From the NCBI GenBank assembly GCA_963791225.1, contig CAWBRV010000004.1, forward strand, positions 115,565 through 179,564: a stretch of DNA of 64,000 nucleotides, read 5' to 3'. Origin of the DNA: PALSA-612 sp963791225 (GTDB lineage: Bacteria > Actinomycetota > Thermoleophilia > Gaiellales > Gaiellaceae). The notes beneath the pieces are model-generated. The model was not told the DNA's origin and made no database searches. It saw nothing but the letters and a program-made list of their open reading frames with translations. A program made the translations under genes and the position numbers. This document shows, piece by piece, positions 8,228 to 18,308 of this stretch (the first letter of the stretch is position 1; every line of letters begins with the position of its first letter).

Positions 8228-10672
8228 CTAGCTGGGCGGCTTGCCCTCGTACCCGCGTGCGACGTCGATCAGGTCGAACGGGATCCCGCCGATCCCGGGT
8301 GCCACCCATGGATCGGTGTTCGCAGGCTGCGGGAGCGTCATCGTGCTCGCCGTGACGCTGTACAGCCTGGAGCTGAACGGCGCCACAGCCAGGTCGAGGC
8401 CGATCTGCGCGAGCGGGACGTCGATCGTCACCGTGCCGCCCTGCCCGTTCACGATCGCGCACGCACCGGGTGCGGTCAGCTCGGAGATCCCGGGGTAGGT
8501 GAGCAGCAGGCCGCCCGCGTTCTGCTGGACGGCATCCTGGCCGACCCAGCAATGGAAGAGCCCGTCGCCGTTCTGCGCGCCGTTCCACTCGGCGTAGACG
8601 TCGAAGTTCAGCCCTCCGTTGGCGCAGGACGGGGCCGTCGACGTGCAATTCGCGGCGGCGGGGACGAACCATTGCGTCAGCCAGACGAGATCGGTGTCGG
8701 CGTCCGGCGACGCCGGCGCGTTCGTGGTCAGGTTCGCGAGCTTCGTCTTCACGCGCAGGCACGGTGTGCCCGCCGGGTGGCAAGTGGCCGCCTTGGGCCA
8801 GCTCAGCGACGACGCCAGGATGTCCAGGTTGGGCATGTTCGCGCTCGACTGGCCGAGCGCCTCGTACTTCGCGTCGCCGGACGGATCGCTGACGGAGTTC
8901 AGCTGGATCGGATCGCCGCCGGGCGACCGTCCCTTGATCACGCCGATGCCGCCGATCTGGCGGACGTACATCGCGTGCGTCGCGAAATCAGGAGCGGCGC
9001 CGTTCGTCGCGTCTGCGTACGAGATCTGCGCCTCGCCGCTCGAGCCGATGCGCAGCTGGAAGAAGTCGCCGAGCGTGCGGTTCGTCTTGAGCTGGTTCCC
9101 GGGCGCGCCGCCGCACTGGTTGCCCATGACGGTCTGGATGCTCCCGTGCTTGATCGGGTGCTCGCTCGCGACGGCCGGCGTCGTGAAGGTCACGCTGGGC
9201 GCGTGGCCGTTCAGCGTCTGCGTCACGTACAGGCTCCAGGCGCCGGGAACCGCGTCTGGGCCCCCGTTCGGGCACGCGTCCGGGCCCCCGTTCGCCAGGT
9301 CGACGTGTGCGGCCGTGCCGTACCAGGCGACGTCGACGCGCCCGTCGTCTCCGGCCGCAACCCACGCGTACACGTTGTTCGCGAGGCCCGTGGGGATCGC
9401 GATCGGGGTCGACCAGTGATTCCCCTCGTCCGTCGAGTACGAATACTCGAGTGCGCTGTCGCCGGCCTTGCCGCCCGTCATCGGCGCCCGCTCCCAGACG
9501 GCGTAGAGGTTGCCGGCATGGTCGATCGCGAGTGACGGGAAGTTCGCGCCCGTGCGCACCGCGGTGGGATCGCCGAGGTTCGCCACGGGCAGGTCGACGC
9601 AGTTCAGCCCGCTCGGATCGCTGACGTTCGCGAGCGGCGCGCCGAAGGCGACCGGGAAGCAGCGCGCGATCAGGATCCTGCTGAGGCTGCCGTCGTCGTG
9701 GATCACGTAGACGTGCTTGACGGCTGTCGCGAGCGTCGTCGGCTGGCCCGCCACGATCTGGCCGGTCGTGGTCGCGATGGGGCTGACCTCGTCGTTGCCC
9801 ATGATCCCCTCGTCGCAGGTTCCGGGCTGGGTGATGTGGTTGGGCGGACCGAACGCGATCCCGGCCGTGGCGGCCGCGCCCACCGGCGATCGGTACATCA
9901 CGAGGGTGTTGTTCGACACCGTGCTTCCGCACTGGACGGCGCCGTTTCCGACCTCGTCGTTCGTCAGGTAGACGGAGCCGCCGGCGAGGGGATCGCCGTC
10001 CAGCGCGTACCACTGCCGATCGACACCCGCGTCCGGGACGCCGGTGTTGTTGCACGTGAACGTCTTCCCGCCGTCGTCGGAGCGGGCCGTCGAGAAGTTG
10101 GCGAGCGAGAGGTCGTTGAAGTAGAGACGCTTCTTCGAGTCGACCGCGAGCTCTGTGTCGCCGCCGCCGGCGCACGGCGTCACCTTCCCGTTCAGCGGCG
10201 CCGCCGAGGGCACCCACTTGAAGGTCTTGCCGCTGTCGAGCGAGCGCCAGATCCAGCTCGTGTCGGCGCCGCCGGTCCCGGGCACGCTCTCGTAGACGCG
10301 CGTGGGATCGCTCGGATCGAGCCGGAGATCGGCCTCGAAGCCGAAGCCGCCGATGCCTGCGATCGTCGGCTGGCCGAAGGTGGGGAGGCCGCCGGAGCGC
10401 TCGGCACCGACCGAGGCCGGGGTGCCCGCCCGGAAGGCGTACGCCGAGAGCCGGCCTTGCTCGACCGGCTTGCCCGAGTCCTGCTCGTGCTCTTCGGCCT
10501 CGCTCCCGGCGCCGATGCGACGGATGCTCAGCTCGAGCTGCTTCGCGCTCCGAGGCGCGGAATGCTCGGGCCAGAGCGTCACCGCGAGGGCTACGGCACC
10601 ACCTGCAATCAGGACGGCGCCGATCGCGACGAGCGCGCGGCGGCGCGGCAGTGACTCGATGCGACGCTTCAT
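8228..10672 (-). CDS. Secreted or anchored BNR/sialidase-like beta-propeller protein
   Basis: This 814-residue protein has a basic N-terminus and one hydrophobic segment at about residues 13-33, so it acts outside the membrane. Asp-box (BNR) motifs are visible as SLDSGKTFK and SDDGGKTFT, typical of sialidase-fold six-bladed propellers. The C-terminal 200 residues form a separate beta-rich domain with paired cysteines. Catalytic residues of true sialidases cannot be assigned by eye, so the activity is open. It begins 36 bases after the trmB stop behind AGGGGAGG, so the two genes are probably co-transcribed. Confidence 0.7.
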   Translation of the reverse strand: MKRRIESLPRRRALVAIGAVLIAGGAVALAVTLWPEHSAPRSAKQLELSIRRIGAGSEAEEHEQDSGKPVEQGRLSAYAFRAGTPASVGAERSGGLPTFGQPTIAGIGGFGFEADLRLDPSDPTRVYESVPGTGGADTSWIWRSLDSGKTFKWVPSAAPLNGKVTPCAGGGDTELAVDSKKRLYFNDLSLANFSTARSDDGGKTFTCNNTGVPDAGVDRQWYALDGDPLAGGSVYLTNDEVGNGAVQCGSTVSNNTLVMYRSPVGAAATAGIAFGPPNHITQPGTCDEGIMGNDEVSPIATTTGQIVAGQPTTLATAVKHVYVIHDDGSLSRILIARCFPVAFGAPLANVSDPSGLNCVDLPVANLGDPTAVRTGANFPSLAIDHAGNLYAVWERAPMTGGKAGDSALEYSYSTDEGNHWSTPIAIPTGLANNVYAWVAAGDDGRVDVAWYGTAAHVDLANGGPDACPNGGPDAVPGAWSLYVTQTLNGHAPSVTFTTPAVASEHPIKHGSIQTVMGNQCGGAPGNQLKTNRTLGDFFQLRIGSSGEAQISYADATNGAAPDFATHAMYVRQIGGIGVIKGRSPGGDPIQLNSVSDPSGDAKYEALGQSSANMPNLDILASSLSWPKAATCHPAGTPCLRVKTKLANLTTNAPASPDADTDLVWLTQWFVPAAANCTSTAPSCANGGLNFDVYAEWNGAQNGDGLFHCWVGQDAVQQNAGGLLLTYPGISELTAPGACAIVNGQGGTVTIDVPLAQIGLDLAVAPFSSRLYSVTASTMTLPQPANTDPWVAPGIGGIPFDLIDVARGYEGKPPS

Positions 10673-10708
10673 CTCGACCTCCCCTGAGTCGTTCTCGGAC
10701 CTTCGCTC

Positions 10709-11524
10709 CTACGCTGTCTGTGTCCTGCGGGTGACGAGGCGGTCGTACGCCTCGTCGAATGTGAGGCCGCCGGCCCACATCGTCTCGAACGCGATCTTGA
10801 GGACCTTCGCGAGCGACGGATGCTCGATGACGACGATCGTGAGCTCCGACGATCCCGCGACGGGATCCTCCATGCCGAACATGACGATCATCTCGTCGAT
10901 GATCACGAGCTTCAGGGGTAGCTCGGGGACGAAGCGGGCTTCCTCGCCCGCCTCGATGAAGCGCCGGACGCCTTCCGTCGACTGCTCCGAGTCGAAGATG
11001 GAGAACTCGTAGATGCTGCGCGCCCGGTGTGACTTTGCGACCTCCACGCCCTCCACGTTCGACTGCACGGGCGTCGCATAGGGAGGCTTCGTGAAGACCA
11101 GGATCTCGTCCTGGATGTTGGCCTGCAGCTCTCCGAACCTCGCGTTGATCGCCCGCCGGTCGCGGAGCACCTCGATGTACTCGAGGGGATCGGTGTGAGC
11201 CTGGCCTGCTTCGAACGCAGGGCTGAGCTGATCGACCATCTGCTCGGCCGCGCGTTCGAGATCGGCCAGCTCCTGGCGCCGGTCGGCGAGCAGGTGCTCG
11301 AAGGCCGTGTCGGGAGGCGTGGCCGAGTACTTGACGACGTTGCCCGGCTTGCTCATCGCCAGGCCCTTGCCGACGAGGCTCGCGAGGACGTCGTAGATGC
11401 GCTGCCTCGGCACGCCGGCGAGGCGAGCCACCTCAGCCGCAGTAGACGAGCCACGGCGGGTGAGGGCGAGATAGGCCTTGGCTTCGTAGCTCGTGAGTCC
11501 AAGGCGGGTGAGCTGTGAGATCAC
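10709..11524 (-). CDS. TrmB-family transcriptional regulator
   Basis: This 271-residue protein starts at GTG. Residues 1-70 are the TrmB winged helix (LGLTSYEAKAYLALTRRG, VPRQRIYDVLASLVGKGL), followed by a short coiled segment and a C-terminal effector domain with the FELQANIQDEILVFTKPPY-type region of this family. TrmB proteins usually bind sugars or other small ligands and repress or activate transport and hydrolase genes. Its promoter contains a perfect palindrome in the spacer, which fits autoregulation. The propeller gene downstream is the likely target. Confidence 0.85.
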   Translation of the reverse strand: MISQLTRLGLTSYEAKAYLALTRRGSSTAAEVARLAGVPRQRIYDVLASLVGKGLAMSKPGNVVKYSATPPDTAFEHLLADRRQELADLERAAEQMVDQLSPAFEAGQAHTDPLEYIEVLRDRRAINARFGELQANIQDEILVFTKPPYATPVQSNVEGVEVAKSHRARSIYEFSIFDSEQSTEGVRRFIEAGEEARFVPELPLKLVIIDEMIVMFGMEDPVAGSSELTIVVIEHPSLAKVLKIAFETMWAGGLTFDEAYDRLVTRRTQTA

Positions 11525-11535
11525 AGCGCAACCAG

Positions 11536-11563
11536 GCTATAAAACCACGTTCCGTGGTGTCAA
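11536..11563 (-). promoter_or_regulatory. trmB promoter with palindromic operator
   Basis: On the minus strand TTGACA (11563-11558) and TATAGC (11541-11536) are 16 bp apart. The spacer holds ACCACG-N3-CGTGGT (11544-11558), a perfect 6-bp-arm dyad. The -10 box ends only 11 bases before the GTG start, so the mRNA has almost no leader. The element matches TTGACACC-N7-GTGG before the sigma gene. Binding by TrmB itself is inferred. Confidence 0.65.
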
Positions 11564-11564
11564 C

Positions 11565-11570
11565 TAGTCT
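11565..11570 (+). promoter_or_regulatory. Possible -10 box of mtnA
   Basis: TAGTCT ends 8 bases before the mtnA ATG, which would give a leaderless or near-leaderless transcript. No good -35 is visible because this overlaps the trmB control region. The assignment is weaker than for the other leaderless genes. Confidence 0.35.
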
Positions 11571-11578
11571 GCGTCGTC

Positions 11579-12559
11579 ATGACCGCCGACCTCGACGCGG
11601 GACTCACGCCCGAGCGGATCGTTCGCCTCGAGCCCGACCGCGTGGTCGTGCTCGACCAGCGGAGGCTGCCCGCCGAGGAGGTCGAGCTCGAGTGCCGCTC
11701 GGCGGACGAGGTGGCGGAGGCGATCCGCACGCTCGCCGTGCGCGGCGCGCCTGCGATCGGGATCGCCGCCGCCTACGGCTACGCGCTCGCGGTCGCGAAC
11801 GGCGACGACCCCGACCGCGCGGCGGCGATCCTCGCGGCGTCCCGGCCCACAGCGGTCAACCTCAGCTGGGCGTTGCGGGAGGTGCGGGCAGCGGCCGACC
11901 CGGCCGAGCGGGCCCGCGAGATCCACCGCGACGAGGTCGAGCGCTGCCGGCGGATGGCCAAACACGCTGCCGAGCTGATCGACCCGGGCAGCCGCGCCCT
12001 CACGCACTGCAACACCGGCGGCCTCGCGACGGGCGGCTACGGCACCGCGCTCGGCGCCCTGCGCACGGCCCACGAGCAAGGCCGCGTCGAGCACGTCTGG
12101 GTCGACGAGACGCGCCCGCTCCTCCAGGGCTCGCGGCTGACGGCATGGGAGCTCGGCGAGTTGGGTATCCCGTATGCCGTGATCGTCGACGCTGCTGCAG
12201 GCGGGCTGATGGCATCCGGGCAGGTCGACTGCGTGCTCGTCGGCGCCGACCGGATCGCGGCCAACGGCGACACGGCCAACAAGGTGGGCACGTACCCCCT
12301 GGCCGTGCTCGCGGCGCACCACGGGCTGCCCTTCTACGTCGTCGCGCCGACGTCAACGATCGACCCGGACACGCCCTCCGGGGACACGATCGTGATCGAG
12401 GAGCGTGCGGGCACCGAGGTGACGGAGCGCTTCCCGGCCCGGAACCCGGCGTTCGACGTCACACCTGCCGCGCTCGTGACTGCGATCGTCACCGAGCTCG
12501 GCGTCCACCGTGCCCCCTACGCCGAGTCGCTGCCGCGGCCGATGAAAGTCCGAACATGA
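11579..12559 (+). CDS. mtnA: S-methyl-5-thioribose-1-phosphate isomerase
   Basis: This 326-residue enzyme of the methionine salvage pathway converts methylthioribose 1-phosphate to methylthioribulose 1-phosphate. Family motifs are IRTLAVRGAPAIGIAAAYG, PTAVNLSWAL, LTHCNTGGLATGGYGTALG with the catalytic cysteine, VDETRPLLQGSRLTAWEL, and VGADRIAANGDTANKVGTY with the catalytic aspartate. Length is normal. No other mtn gene is in the window, but metH and ahcY lie within 11 kb. It is divergent from trmB. Confidence 0.95.
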   Translation: MTADLDAGLTPERIVRLEPDRVVVLDQRRLPAEEVELECRSADEVAEAIRTLAVRGAPAIGIAAAYGYALAVANGDDPDRAAAILAASRPTAVNLSWALREVRAAADPAERAREIHRDEVERCRRMAKHAAELIDPGSRALTHCNTGGLATGGYGTALGALRTAHEQGRVEHVWVDETRPLLQGSRLTAWELGELGIPYAVIVDAAAGGLMASGQVDCVLVGADRIAANGDTANKVGTYPLAVLAAHHGLPFYVVAPTSTIDPDTPSGDTIVIEERAGTEVTERFPARNPAFDVTPAALVTAIVTELGVHRAPYAESLPRPMKVRT

Positions 12560-12590
12560 ACACGTCGTCCGAACTCTTGCGTTCCTCGGG

Positions 12591-12714
12591 CGCCGCTGGC
12601 GGTGCGGGGCCGGAGGTCACAGTACGACCAGTACGGGGCCGGAGAGCGCCGTGCCGCCAGCGGCGTCAGGCGCCGGCGGAGGTCGGCTCCGCCGACCGTG
12701 AGCCGACGCCGGCG
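12591..12714 (+). other. Structured leader with nested inverted repeats
   Basis: CGCCGCTGGCGG (12591-12602) pairs exactly with CCGCCAGCGGCG (12654-12665). The enclosed 51 bases hold two copies of CGGGGCCGGA. A second hairpin, GGTCGGC-TCC-GCCGACC (12681-12697), and a weaker CGCCGGC/GCCGGCG pair (12671-12677 with 12708-12714) follow. The block fills the 166 bases between mtnA and the next gene. It could be a terminator complex or a regulatory leader; no known riboswitch class is recognised. Confidence 0.4.
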
Positions 12715-12725
12715 AGGAGCACGAG

Positions 12726-13469
12726 ATGAAGGCGCTCATCCTCGCCGCCGGCTACGCCACCCGCCTCTACCCGCTCACGCTCGAGACGCCGAAGCACCTG
12801 CTCGAGGTCGGCGGCAGGCCGATGGTGGACTGGGTGCTCGATCGGCTGGCTCCGCTCGACGGGCTCGACGCCGTCTACCTCGTGACGAACGCCAAGTTCG
12901 CACCGGCCTTCGAGACCTGGGCGTCCGAGCGCGAGGGGCGGGCCGTGAAGGTGATCGACGACGGCACGACGAGCGAGGACGACCGTCTGGGGGCGATCGG
13001 CGACATCGGGCTCGTGCTCGACCACGAGGAGGTCGACGACGACCTGATCGTGATCGCCGGCGACAACCTCTTCACCGGCTCGATTGACGGGTTCGTGGCC
13101 GAAGGTCGCGAGCGCGAGCGCCCGGTGCTGGCAGTGCACGATGTCGGCGACCCCGACCTCATGTCCCAGTACAACACCGTCGAGACGGACGAGGACGGCC
13201 GGATCACGTACTTCGAGGAGAAGCCCGAACATGCGCGCTCGACGCGTGCGGGGATCGCCCTCTACTGGTACCCCCGGCAGGTACTGCCCCTGATCCAAAC
13301 GTATCTGGCCGAGACCGACAACCCGGACCAGCCCGGCCGCCTCGTCGAGTGGCTCTACATGCGGACGCCGGTCTACGTGTGGGAGCTTCCCGGCGCCTGG
13401 TACGACATCGGGACGCCGGAGCAGCTCGAGGCCGCGCGCGCCGATTTCGCCACGAACCCGGCGCAGTGA
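12726..13469 (+). CDS. Sugar nucleotidyltransferase (glucose-1-phosphate thymidylyltransferase-like)
   Basis: This 247-residue protein begins MKALILAAGYATRLYPLTL, the G-X-G-T-R-like nucleotide signature of the NTP_transferase fold, followed by TPKHLLEVGGRPMVDW. IAGDNLF holds the metal-binding Asp, and YFEEKPEH and GAWYDIGTPE match the sugar-binding region of RmlA-type enzymes. It makes an NDP-sugar for surface polysaccharide synthesis; the exact sugar is not decided. A GAGGAGC ribosome site precedes the ATG. It is shorter than RmlA (about 290) and lacks the regulatory C-terminus. Confidence 0.85.
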   Translation: MKALILAAGYATRLYPLTLETPKHLLEVGGRPMVDWVLDRLAPLDGLDAVYLVTNAKFAPAFETWASEREGRAVKVIDDGTTSEDDRLGAIGDIGLVLDHEEVDDDLIVIAGDNLFTGSIDGFVAEGRERERPVLAVHDVGDPDLMSQYNTVETDEDGRITYFEEKPEHARSTRAGIALYWYPRQVLPLIQTYLAETDNPDQPGRLVEWLYMRTPVYVWELPGAWYDIGTPEQLEAARADFATNPAQ

Positions 13470-13486
13470 CGCCACATCGGTGCGGC

Positions 13487-13492
13487 TAGCGT
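13487..13492 (+). promoter_or_regulatory. -10 box of leaderless comF
   Basis: TAGCGT ends exactly 6 bases before the CTG at 13499. The same 6-base gap is seen at prfB, smpB, secA, the GNAT gene, the YCII gene and the leader ORF at 28068. This supports transcription starting at the first base of the start codon. Confidence 0.5.
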
Positions 13493-13498
13493 CGGGGC

Positions 13499-14155
13499 CT
13501 GCTCGATCTCCTCTTCCCGCAGCGGTGCCTCGCCTGCCGTCGTCCCGGGTCGCAGCTCTGCCCGCGCTGCCGCGACGGCCTGCCCGTGATCGTGCCGCCG
13601 CTCTGCGAGCGCTGTGGTGCACCGACCGTCTGGCCGGTCGCGCGCTGCCGCGAGTGCGCGGGCCGGCGCCTCGGCTTCGCGACCGCGCGGGCTGCGGTCG
13701 AATACGACGAGGCCGTGCGGAGAGTCGTCGGCGGCTGGAAGGAGCGAGGCCTGCGCCGGCTGGCTCTCGAGGCGGCGGCGCTCGTCGGCGACGCCGTCCC
13801 CCGGCCGGACGTCGACGTGCTCGCGTTCGTCCCGCCGGACGGAGACCGGCGCCTCCAGCGTGGTCACCACCCTGCGGAGCAGCTCGCACGCGAGCTCGGC
13901 GAACGTTGGGGACTGCCGGTCGAGCGCCTGCTCGAGCGCGTCGGCCCGTCCCGGCGCCAGCGCGGGCTCAGCCTCGCCGAGCGGCGCCGGAACGTGAGAG
14001 GCGCGTTTCGTGCGACGCGCCCGGCCCCGTCGACGGTCTGTCTCGTCGACGACGTGTACACGAGCGGTGCGACGGCGAGCGTCGCCGCCCAGGCGCTGCG
14101 GAAAGCCGGCGCGCGTCGCGTCGACGTCGTCTGCTTCGCCAGGGCGGTGCGGTAG
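13499..14155 (+). CDS. comF: ComF-family phosphoribosyltransferase-like protein (CTG start)
   Basis: The protein is about 218 residues long. The first ATG/GTG-type start in frame is at 13586, but that would remove LLDLLFPQRCLACRR and CPRC, the first zinc-finger pair that ComF proteins normally begin with. The frame is open upstream only to a stop at 13487, and the only sensible initiation codon is CTG at 13499. A second cysteine pair, CERCGAP and CREC, follows. The C-terminal PRPP loop is VCLVDDVYTSGATASVAAQA. ComF proteins act in DNA uptake or processing during competence; the GntX branch acts in nutrient uptake. Confidence 0.8.
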   Translation: MLDLLFPQRCLACRRPGSQLCPRCRDGLPVIVPPLCERCGAPTVWPVARCRECAGRRLGFATARAAVEYDEAVRRVVGGWKERGLRRLALEAAALVGDAVPRPDVDVLAFVPPDGDRRLQRGHHPAEQLARELGERWGLPVERLLERVGPSRRQRGLSLAERRRNVRGAFRATRPAPSTVCLVDDVYTSGATASVAAQALRKAGARRVDVVCFARAVR

Positions 14156-14200
14156 ATTTGGAGTGAGCACGTTCGGTCACACCCGGAGCGAGGAGGCGCG

Positions 14201-14737
14201 ATGCGTTTGCACGTGAAGGGGAAGAACGTCGAGGTCTCGGAGGCGATTCACGAATACGCCGTACGGAAGCTCGGGAAGCTCGACCCGCAGCTCGCCGAGC
14301 AGACCCACGTCGAGCTCGAGCTCATGGTCGAGCGCAATCCGTCGATTGCGGACAACAACGTCGCCGAGGCGACGATCTGGACGAAGGGGCCGGTGCTGCG
14401 GGCGCGCGAGGCCTCGAGCGACATGAAGGCGTCGATCGATCTGCTCGTCGACAAGCTGGAGCGGCAGGTGAAGCGGTACCGGCAGAAGCGACGGCACGAG
14501 CACGACCGGCACGAGCGGGCGAACGGCGGCTCGGCGCCGGTCTCGATTCCTGAGGAGGGAGCAATGATCGTCAAGACCAAGCAGTTCGTGCTCAACGCGA
14601 TGACCGCCGAGGATGCCGTCGAGCAACTCGAGCTGATCGGCCACGACTTCTTCGTCTTCAGGAACGCCGACTCGGGCGAGATCAACGTCGTCTACCGCCG
14701 CCGCGACGGCGACTACGGAGTGATCGAGCCTGCGTAG
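14201..14737 (+). CDS. hpf: Ribosome hibernation promoting factor, long form
   Basis: This 178-residue protein has the N-terminal S30AE domain (MRLHVKGKNVEVSEAIHEYA to about residue 105), a charged His/Arg linker, and the C-terminal dimerisation domain (VKTKQFVLNAMTAEDAVEQL, then FRNADSGEINVVYRRRDGDY). Long HPF dimerises 70S ribosomes into 100S particles in stationary phase. GAGCGAGGAGGC precedes the ATG. It sits before secA, a common neighbour in actinobacteria. Confidence 0.95.
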   Translation: MRLHVKGKNVEVSEAIHEYAVRKLGKLDPQLAEQTHVELELMVERNPSIADNNVAEATIWTKGPVLRAREASSDMKASIDLLVDKLERQVKRYRQKRRHEHDRHERANGGSAPVSIPEEGAMIVKTKQFVLNAMTAEDAVEQLELIGHDFFVFRNADSGEINVVYRRRDGDYGVIEPA

Positions 14738-14746
14738 CGGGCGCGC

Positions 14747-15322
14747 GTGAGCCTGTTCCGGCGCGACGAGCCGCTGCACCAGCGGCTCGCGCGCGAGGCG
14801 GGCCTCCTGACAGAAGAGCCGCAGCTGGGCCGCCCGCCGGCCTGGCAGGAGGTCGGGATTCACGGCGTGCCGCGGCCCCGCGAATGGGACACGGTCGTCA
14901 CGGCCGAGGCGCCCCGCCTGGGCGTGGGCGAGCTCGACTTCGCCGTGCTCCCGGACGGAACGCTCGTCGTCGACGACTCGATCGAGACCGAGCTCGAACC
15001 CGGCTCGCTCGACCCGCTCGCGGCTGCGCTCGAGGTAAAGCTGCACCCGCCCTACCGCGCCCGCGCCGTGTGGCGCGGAGGCTCCAGCTGGGGTGTGGCC
15101 GCGCGGCGGATCGAGGTCGCCGAGTTGCCCGAGAACATCCCCGGCGACGAGGTCGTTCTCTCCGTCGCCGAGGGACAGCGGTCGCTCACGGTCGACGGCG
15201 AGCCGTCGTTCGGGAGCATGCGCTCCCTCGAACGGCTCGGAGCCGAACGCGGCCCGGCTTTCGTCGTCCGCGCAGACCGGCTCGCCGAGCGTATGTGGGA
15301 GATCGAGGTGACGCTGCTCTAG
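14747..15322 (+). CDS. Conserved-looking hypothetical protein between hpf and secA
   Basis: This 191-residue soluble, acidic protein starts at GTG 9 bases after the hpf stop and is probably co-transcribed with hpf. It has no membrane segment and no cysteines. The sequence is beta-rich with recurrent Asp/Glu-Val-Leu strands, and WRGGSSWGVAARRIEVAELP is the most distinctive stretch. I do not recognise the family. Its place between hpf and secA suggests a translation or envelope housekeeping link, but nothing in the sequence proves one. Confidence 0.7.
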   Translation: MSLFRRDEPLHQRLAREAGLLTEEPQLGRPPAWQEVGIHGVPRPREWDTVVTAEAPRLGVGELDFAVLPDGTLVVDDSIETELEPGSLDPLAAALEVKLHPPYRARAVWRGGSSWGVAARRIEVAELPENIPGDEVVLSVAEGQRSLTVDGEPSFGSMRSLERLGAERGPAFVVRADRLAERMWEIEVTLL

Positions 15323-15509
15323 CGCGCCGGCCTGTCCCTCCCTGCGGCAGGCCTGCCCTGCCCGCCGCGCGGATCTCACGCGCGATCGCCCCGGGTGGGT
15401 GGGGGTTCGGGACGGAGCAGCTTCTGTTCGAAACAAGTACCAGCCCGGGCTGCGCCGAACTGTGCCAATTGCGCAACTTTTGACGCGCAGGCCGCCCGTT
15501 GACAGGCGG

Positions 15510-15515
15510 TACCCT
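15510..15515 (+). promoter_or_regulatory. Candidate -10 box of leaderless secA
   Basis: TACCCT ends 6 bases before the secA ATG at 15522, the same spacing as at six other genes in the window. A TTGACA at 15499-15504 lies too close to serve as its -35. Confidence 0.4.
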
Positions 15516-15521
15516 GTACTC

Positions 15522-18164
<2,643 letters not shown>

Positions 18165-18167
18165 TGG

Positions 18168-18196
18168 CACGGGGGAAACGGCCGGTTTCCCCCGTG
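18168..18196 (+). terminator. secA terminator hairpin
   Basis: CACGGGGGAAAC (18168-18179) pairs perfectly with GTTTCCCCCGTG (18185-18196) around a 5-base loop, starting 3 bases after the secA stop. There is no T tract, as is common at high GC. Confidence 0.75.
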
Positions 18197-18246
18197 AGCC
18201 CCCTTCCCCGCCGCTCCGCGTCCCGCTCGTCCTGAGCTACGCCGCG

Positions 18247-18264
18247 GCGGAGCCACGGCTCCGC
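18247..18264 (+). terminator. Second hairpin between secA and prfB
   Basis: GCGGAGCC (18247-18254) and GGCTCCGC (18257-18264) form an 8-bp stem with only 2 intervening bases. It could back up the first terminator or act as a cruciform before prfB. Confidence 0.4.
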
Positions 18265-18296
18265 GGTCATCGGAGGCGACTGGCGGATGTGGGGGC

Positions 18297-18302
18297 TAGG
18301 AT
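18297..18302 (+). promoter_or_regulatory. -10 box of leaderless prfB
   Basis: TAGGAT ends 6 bases before the prfB ATG at 18309, matching the leaderless spacing seen elsewhere in the window. No ribosome-binding site is visible, which agrees with leaderless initiation. Confidence 0.55.
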
Positions 18303-18308
18303 TGAGTA

